A stretch of DNA of 64,000 nt from Chitinibacter fontanus (GTDB lineage: Bacteria; Pseudomonadota; Gammaproteobacteria; Burkholderiales; Chitinibacteraceae): NCBI RefSeq assembly GCF_013423785.1, contig NZ_CP058952.1:2755665-2819664 (forward strand), read 5' to 3'. Position numbers and translations under genes: made by a program. This document shows, piece after piece, positions 59,431 through 64,000 of the stretch; within the stretch, counting starts at the first letter, position 1, and every line of letters starts with the position of its first letter. The notes below the pieces were generated by a model, which had not been told where the DNA came from, ran no database searches, and saw nothing but the letters and a program-made list of their open reading frames with translations.

Positions 59431-59458
59431 GTATCTGTGCATTCATTTGGAGTGCGAT

Positions 59459-59863
59459 ATGCTGGGCAAAATCGACGACTATTTTCGTAATCAGGAAACT
59501 GCGCTGAAAATGCGCTCGTATCGACAGGAAATTTTGGCGTCAAATATCGCCAATGCGGATACGCCCAATTACAAAGCCCGCGATTTCGATTTTAAAGCCG
59601 CCTATGAAAGCGCCCGTGCAGGCCAGCAAACGGCGACTTTGGCCACCAGTAATGCTCGCCATTTGCAACCATCACTGACGATTGATCTGTTTGCTCCCGA
59701 ACTGAAATACCGTAATGAGCGTCAACCATCGATTGATGGCAATACGGTGGAAATGGACACCGAAATGAAAGAATTTACCGATAACGCCATTCGTTATCAG
59801 GCTTCGGTGACCTTCTTGCAGCGGCGAATTGAATCGATGAAAACCGCGCTGACCGGCCAATAA
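59459..59863 (+). CDS. flgB: Flagellar basal-body rod protein FlgB
   Basis: A 134-aa proximal rod protein. The SNIANADTPNYKARDFDF motif, typical of rod proteins, is at about residues 28-45; the C-terminal helix is FTDNAIRYQASVTFLQRR. ATG 59459 has GGAG seven bases upstream; the 12-codon upstream extension is rejected. First gene of flgBCDEFGH. Confidence 0.96.
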   Translation: MLGKIDDYFRNQETALKMRSYRQEILASNIANADTPNYKARDFDFKAAYESARAGQQTATLATSNARHLQPSLTIDLFAPELKYRNERQPSIDGNTVEMDTEMKEFTDNAIRYQASVTFLQRRIESMKTALTGQ

Positions 59864-59873
59864 GGATTAACTG

Positions 59874-60287
59874 ATGTCGATGTTCCGAGTTTTTGATGTA
59901 GCAGCTTCTGGCATGCGGGCGCAATCAGCGCGCCTGAATGCGGTGGCAAGTAATTTGGCGAATGCTGAATCGGTGACTAGTTCAAATGGTCAGCCTTATC
60001 GCGCGAAACAAGTGGTGTTTCAGGCGCAGCCGCTAACGGCCAATAATAAGCAATCCGTTGGCGTGCAGGTAGCTGGTGTAATCGAAGATCAGGCACCTCC
60101 TAAATTAGTGTTTGATCCAAAAAGCCCATTTGCCGATGCGAATGGCTACGTGGCAATGCCTAATGTCAACGTAGTGGATGAAATGACCAATATGATTTCC
60201 GCGTCACGTTCGTACCAAACCAATATTGATGTGATGAATACCGCCAAAACGCTGCTGCTGCGTACCTTGTCGCTCGGTCAAGTTTAA
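59874..60287 (+). CDS. flgC: Flagellar basal-body rod protein FlgC
   Basis: A 137-aa rod protein opening with [21 protein letters not shown] and LANAESV. The C-terminal half ends [20 protein letters not shown], the helix that pairs with the N-terminal one in rod assembly. 10 bp after flgB. Confidence 0.97.
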   Translation: MSMFRVFDVAASGMRAQSARLNAVASNLANAESVTSSNGQPYRAKQVVFQAQPLTANNKQSVGVQVAGVIEDQAPPKLVFDPKSPFADANGYVAMPNVNVVDEMTNMISASRSYQTNIDVMNTAKTLLLRTLSLGQV

Positions 60288-60300
60288 GGAGTAATACACC

Positions 60301-60981
60301 ATGGCAACCAATCCAGTTTCAGGTCAATTTGACTACAGCTCTTTAAACGCGCGAACCACCACCACTAAAACGCAAACTGAAGAGCAGCAAGATCGGTTTA
60401 TGAAGTTGTTGGTTAAGCAATTGCAGTCGCAAGACCCAATGAACCCGATGGATAACGCGCAAACCACGAGTCAGATCGCGCAAATTAATACGGTGAGCGG
60501 CATCGAAAAGCTCAATGCATCGATGGCGCAAATGACCAGTTTGTACGCGGGTACACAAGTGATGCAGGCGGCAAACTTGATCGGCAAAGAAGTCCTGTGC
60601 CCCGGCAATGGTTTCCGCTTTGATGGCAGTAAAGCGGCCGACTTGCGTTTTAATATCCCAGATGGTGCCAGCAATGCAATGGCGACCATTTATGATGACA
60701 AAGGCGCTGAAGTAGCCAAAGTGCCAGTTACGACCGCTAAATCTGGTTTGGTGCAGCTCGCTTGGGATGGCAAGAAGGCCGATGGCACTGTAGTTCCTGC
60801 TGGTAATTACAAGGTAACGGCAACCGCACAAAAAGATGGCAAGGAAATTGCTTTGAGTACGGTGACTTGGCAGGTGGCTAAGTCGGTGGAATTTGGCAGC
60901 GATGGTGTTGGGGTGTATTTGGCCAATGGTGAGAAAACCAATTTTGGCGGCATTATCCAGATTCAGCAGTCAAACGGTTAA
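60301..60981 (+). CDS. flgD: Flagellar hook-capping protein FlgD
   Basis: A 226-aa hook cap scaffold. The N-terminal FMKLLVKQLQSQDPMNPMDN and TSQIAQINTVSGIEKLN are diagnostic. The Tudor-like and Fn3-like domain is seen as DDKGAEVAKV and LAWDGKKADGTVVPAGNY. It polymerises no filament itself but guides FlgE assembly. Confidence 0.97.
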   Translation: MATNPVSGQFDYSSLNARTTTTKTQTEEQQDRFMKLLVKQLQSQDPMNPMDNAQTTSQIAQINTVSGIEKLNASMAQMTSLYAGTQVMQAANLIGKEVLCPGNGFRFDGSKAADLRFNIPDGASNAMATIYDDKGAEVAKVPVTTAKSGLVQLAWDGKKADGTVVPAGNYKVTATAQKDGKEIALSTVTWQVAKSVEFGSDGVGVYLANGEKTNFGGIIQIQQSNG

Positions 60982-60996
60982 GGTAAGGAGCGTATC

Positions 60997-62304
60997 ATGG
61001 GTTTCCAACAAGGCTTAAGTGGTCTCGGCGCCGCAGCTAAAAATCTGGACGTAATTGGTAATAATGTCGCCAACGTGAATACCGTTGGTTTCAAAGGGTC
61101 GCGCGCAGAGTTTGCCGATATTTATGCCAGTACCTTTGGTACCGCCTCAAATATTGCGGGTATCGGTGCCAAGGTGACGACGATTGCCCAGCAGTTTTCG
61201 CAGGGTAATACTACCTCAACGAATAATCCGCTGGATGTTGCGATTACCGGGAATGGTTTTTTCCGTATGCAAGATCCAACTGGCAGTATTAGCTATGCAC
61301 GTAATGGCCAATTCCAGCTCGATAAGAATGGCTATATCGTTAATAACGGCCAATTTCTTACCGGCTGGGCTGTAGATCAAGGAACCGGCATTTTCCTAGA
61401 AGGCTCAACGCCACAACCTATTCAGCTGCAATTTTCCAATATCGGCGCACGGGCAACTGGCGCATCTGGGGTTACTGGCGCGGGTTTGAATCTGGGTTTG
61501 AATTTGAATGCGGCCGATAAAGTGATTCCAGCCGGTACCGCTTTCTCGTCCACTGACCCGACCACATATAATTATTCAACGTCGGCCACCGTATTTGACT
61601 CTTTAGGTGTGGCGCATACGCAGACGATGTATTTCCGCAAGCAAGACCCCGCCGCAGGAGGTACGGTTGGATCTTGGGATATTAAATATGGCCTGGATGG
61701 TAAAGATGTTAATGCTAATGGTACTTTAGGTCCCCAAGTGCCTGCAGTGGCTAAGTTAAGTACGACCATCTCGTTTGATGCCAATGGTAAACCGGTGGGT
61801 TTGCCCGTTGGCGGAACGACTTTCAATGTCACTGCTGCAACGCTGAACAATGGTTCGGCTGGGCTCAATTTCCAAATGTATTTTGATAAATCGACCCAAT
61901 TTGGTAGCCCATACAATGTGAATACCTTGACCCAAGATGGCTATACCGACGGTGTTTTAACCGGTATTTCGGTGAGCAAAGAAGGGGTAGTGCAAGGTCG
62001 TTATTCCAATGGTCAAAGCCGCAATGTGGCTAAGGTGGTGTTGTCTACGTTTACTAATCCACAAGGCTTGCAACCCTTGGGCGATAACCGTTGGGCTGAA
62101 TCATTTGGCTCTGGCCAACCCCTAACAAACGGCCCTGGGCAAGGCAATACCGGCTTTTTGCAGGCCGCTGCGGTTGAGGATTCCAACGTGGATTTGACCT
62201 CTGAGCTGGTGAACTTGATTACTGCGCAACGCAATTATCAAGCCAACGCTCAAACGGTGAAAGCGCAAGACACCATCATGCAAACCATTGTGAATCTGCG
62301 CTGA
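60997..62304 (+). CDS. flgE: Flagellar hook protein FlgE
   Basis: A 435-aa hook subunit. GFQQGLSGLGAAAKNLDVIG and NNVANVNTVGFKGSRAEF open it; the ITGNGFFRMQDPTG block follows and the C-terminal helix is ELVNLITAQRNYQANAQTVK. Length is typical. AGGAG precedes the ATG. It forms the flexible hook. Confidence 0.97.
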   Translation: MGFQQGLSGLGAAAKNLDVIGNNVANVNTVGFKGSRAEFADIYASTFGTASNIAGIGAKVTTIAQQFSQGNTTSTNNPLDVAITGNGFFRMQDPTGSISYARNGQFQLDKNGYIVNNGQFLTGWAVDQGTGIFLEGSTPQPIQLQFSNIGARATGASGVTGAGLNLGLNLNAADKVIPAGTAFSSTDPTTYNYSTSATVFDSLGVAHTQTMYFRKQDPAAGGTVGSWDIKYGLDGKDVNANGTLGPQVPAVAKLSTTISFDANGKPVGLPVGGTTFNVTAATLNNGSAGLNFQMYFDKSTQFGSPYNVNTLTQDGYTDGVLTGISVSKEGVVQGRYSNGQSRNVAKVVLSTFTNPQGLQPLGDNRWAESFGSGQPLTNGPGQGNTGFLQAAAVEDSNVDLTSELVNLITAQRNYQANAQTVKAQDTIMQTIVNLR

Positions 62305-62324
62305 TAAAAGGTCATAACTAAGGT

Positions 62325-63065
62325 ATGGATCGTTTAATTTATGTGGCGATGTCGGGGGCTAAAAACAGCGAAACCCGTCAGGCAACGATTGCGAACAATT
62401 TAGCAAATGTAACGACACCAGGCTTTCGTGCTGAATTGGCATCGGCACGTGCGGTTGCTGCGCTTGGCGGTCCAGGCATGGGTACACGGGCGTATGTTGT
62501 GCAGCAAACGGCAGCCGCAGATTTAAGCCCCGGTATTTTCCAGCAAACCGGACGGGATTTGGATGTTGCCATTCGTGGTAACGGTTGGCTGACCGTGCAG
62601 ACTTCCAGTGGTGAGGCTTATACCCGAAATGGCAGCTTTGCGATTGATTCATCAGGCCTACTAAAAACCCATTCGGGCGAGATTGTACAAGGCGAAAGTG
62701 GTCCACTCACTATTCCTGAAAACAACCGTGCAACGATTGCGCCCGATGGCACAGTCACGGCCATTGATATGGCCAATCCTACTCAGACGGTGGAAGTGGG
62801 GCGGTTGAAATTGGTTAACCCGCCAGATGCGCAGATGGAAAAAGGACTTGATGGCCTGTTTCGTCAACGTAACGGTGAAACTGCGCAAGCGGATCCTGAA
62901 GTGCGTTTGGCCAGTGGCGGCGTAGAAGGTAGTAACGTCAATTCGGTCGAGCAGTTGGTCAATATGATTTCAACGCAGCGCCATTTTGATATGCAGATCA
63001 AATTGCTCACGACCGCAGAGCAAAACTCCCGCTCGGCCAGCTCCCTGCTTTCATTAAATAGTTAA
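62325..63065 (+). CDS. flgF: Flagellar basal-body rod protein FlgF
   Basis: A 246-aa rod protein. MDRLIYVAMSGAKNSETRQA and TIANNLANVTTPGFRAEL open it; LDVAIRGNGWLTVQT and the C-terminal VEQLVNMISTQRHFDMQIKL close the family pattern. 20 bp after flgE. Confidence 0.96.
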   Translation: MDRLIYVAMSGAKNSETRQATIANNLANVTTPGFRAELASARAVAALGGPGMGTRAYVVQQTAAADLSPGIFQQTGRDLDVAIRGNGWLTVQTSSGEAYTRNGSFAIDSSGLLKTHSGEIVQGESGPLTIPENNRATIAPDGTVTAIDMANPTQTVEVGRLKLVNPPDAQMEKGLDGLFRQRNGETAQADPEVRLASGGVEGSNVNSVEQLVNMISTQRHFDMQIKLLTTAEQNSRSASSLLSLNS

Positions 63066-63092
63066 GCCATATAAAAACAAGGATTTAGCATC

Positions 63093-63878
63093 ATGATGCG
63101 TTCGCTTTGGACTGCAAAAACCGGCATGGATGCCATGCAGTTTAATATCGATGTGGTTTCACACAATTTGGCCAACGTGAACACTAATGGCTATAAACGC
63201 GAACGTGCGATTTTTGAAGATTTGATGTATCAAAATTTGCGGCAGGCGGGCGGTGCGACGAGTCAGCAAACCTCATTACCTAGCGGGCTGTATGTAGGTA
63301 CTGGCACGCAAATTGTGGCCACCGTGCGTAATCATTCGGTCGGCAATCTGCAAAAAACTGATGGTCCGCTCGATTTAGCCATTAATGGTGATGGCTTTTT
63401 CCAAATTGCTTTGCCTAATGGTACGACTGCTTATACGCGTGATGGTGCATTTCAGGTCAATAGCCAAGGCACGATCGTAACCAGTAGCGGTTACGAGTTG
63501 TCGCCAGCAATTCAGGTGCCACAAGGCACAACCAGTATCACATTTGCCAAAGATGGTACGGTGTCGGCCATTGTAAATAATAACGCGGCAGCACCGATTC
63601 AAGTCGGTAATATTCAGACTGCCACCTTTATTAACCCACCGGGCTTGGAATCAATCGGTGGGAACTTATATCTGGAAACCTCTGCGAGTGGTGCGCCAAC
63701 AGTGGGAACGCCTGGCACGAACGGTTTGGGTGCGATTAACCAAGGTTATACCGAAACGTCGAATGTGAATGCAACGGAAGAATTGATCAATATGATTCAG
63801 GCGCAGCGTGCGTTTGAGCTTAACTCCAAAGCTGTGACAACTACCGATCAAATGCTGGCGAAATTGTCGCAGATGTAA
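63093..63878 (+). CDS. flgG: Flagellar distal rod protein FlgG
   Basis: A 261-aa distal rod subunit. SLWTAKTGMDAMQFNIDVVS and HNLANVNTNGYKRERAIF open it, LDLAINGDGFFQIALPNGT is central and EELINMIQAQRAFELNSKAV closes it. AAGGA precedes the ATG pair at 63093/63096. Length is standard for FlgG (260-261). Confidence 0.98.
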   Translation: MMRSLWTAKTGMDAMQFNIDVVSHNLANVNTNGYKRERAIFEDLMYQNLRQAGGATSQQTSLPSGLYVGTGTQIVATVRNHSVGNLQKTDGPLDLAINGDGFFQIALPNGTTAYTRDGAFQVNSQGTIVTSSGYELSPAIQVPQGTTSITFAKDGTVSAIVNNNAAAPIQVGNIQTATFINPPGLESIGGNLYLETSASGAPTVGTPGTNGLGAINQGYTETSNVNATEELINMIQAQRAFELNSKAVTTTDQMLAKLSQM

Positions 63879-63896
63879 TTGGCCATGATGGTGACT

Positions 63897-64000
63897 ATGA
63901 AAAAATTGCGTTTAGTTTGCTGGAGTTTCTTGCTGCTTAGTCTGACTGCGTGTGTGGCACCACAGTCGATTGTGACTCAGCCAACCTCCGCACGCGCTCA
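63897..64000 (+). CDS. flgH: Flagellar L-ring protein FlgH (start only)
   Basis: The first about 35 codons of an exported lipoprotein lie before the window edge. KKLRLVCWSFLLLSLTAC is a signal peptide with lipobox SLTAC, followed by VAPQSIVTQPTSARA, which fits FlgH. Several in-frame ATG (63885, 63888, 63897) are possible starts; no clear ribosome site separates them. Position after flgG supports the call. Confidence 0.8.
   Translation, partial: MKKLRLVCWSFLLLSLTACVAPQSIVTQPTSARA

Noticed and set aside
1..64000. Search for insertion sequences, prophage, att sites or CRISPR
   Set aside because: No transposase, integrase, phage gene or spaced repeat array is visible; the tRNA-Tyr gene is intact and not flanked by an integrase.

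Overview
The window reads as chromosomal DNA of a free-living, flagellated, chitin-degrading betaproteobacterium. Protein styles (two-type bacterioferritin, PadR/HAAS pair, split pntA, flgB-H order) and two secreted chitin-related proteins suggest order Neisseriales, probably the Chitinibacter/Deefgea group. That placement is inference from general likeness, not a search result. Gene density is high. I found no insertion sequence, prophage, CRISPR array or rRNA. One tRNA (Tyr, GTA), one FMN riboswitch and many intrinsic terminators are clear.

Layout. 1-3.9 kb (minus): start of recG, a YaiI/DUF188 protein, a patatin-like lipoprotein, trmO and a sodium:neurotransmitter-type symporter. 4.1-8 kb: argJ and a soluble TPR-GAF histidine kinase. 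8-13 kb: a 47-codon ORF behind a leader of four hairpins, a Nudix-ThiE fusion, a DUF4124 protein, a SYLF protein and a PadR-HAAS regulator pair. 13-21 kb: a lytic transglycosylase, proS, an imelysin-like protein, a tautomerase, a PhnD-like binding protein, tRNA-Tyr, a CAP-domain lipoprotein and srkA. 21-26.4 kb: a diguanylate cyclase, a YejF-like double ABC ATPase, exonuclease III, a Crp/Fnr regulator and a YHS protein. 26.5-30 kb: FMN riboswitch with ribB, an Asp/Glu racemase, a cupin, bfd and two bacterioferritin subunits with complementary active-site losses. 30-42 kb: an IMPase-family phosphatase, a mercaptopyruvate sulfurtransferase, an acetate transporter, a binding protein, a peroxiredoxin, zapE, small accessory genes (SUKH immunity-like, two GNATs), a CytX-like transporter, a quinone oxidoreductase and a DinB protein. 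42-50.8 kb: a secreted putative glycoside hydrolase with two CBM5-type chitin-binding domains, the three pnt transhydrogenase genes, a DUF2325 gene behind tandem Fur-box-like sites, and a GH18 chitinase whose frame is broken at a run of seven G.

50.9-59.3 kb is the most unusual block. Two divergent operons share a gap of about 60 bp. The left one encodes a membrane-anchored spermidine-synthase-like enzyme and a Tat-type FAD amine oxidase. The right one encodes a DUF350 membrane protein, a bactofilin-like repeat protein, a 37-aa peptide, an SPFH/SHOCT protein, a zinc-ribbon membrane protein, a GFA enzyme, a small membrane protein, a DUF4178 zinc-ribbon protein, a Gly/Ser-rich lipoprotein and SpeD. 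SpeD would make decarboxylated SAM, the synthase-like protein would transfer aminopropyl groups at the membrane, and the oxidase would act on the product outside. The SPFH, DUF350 and DUF4178 proteins look like the membrane scaffold.

59.4-64 kb: flgB-C-D-E-F-G and the start of flgH, behind a sigma-54-like promoter. Iron is a recurring theme: Fur-box-like sites precede a 65-aa gene, the DUF2325 gene and possibly bfd, and bfd lies tail to tail with the bfr pair.
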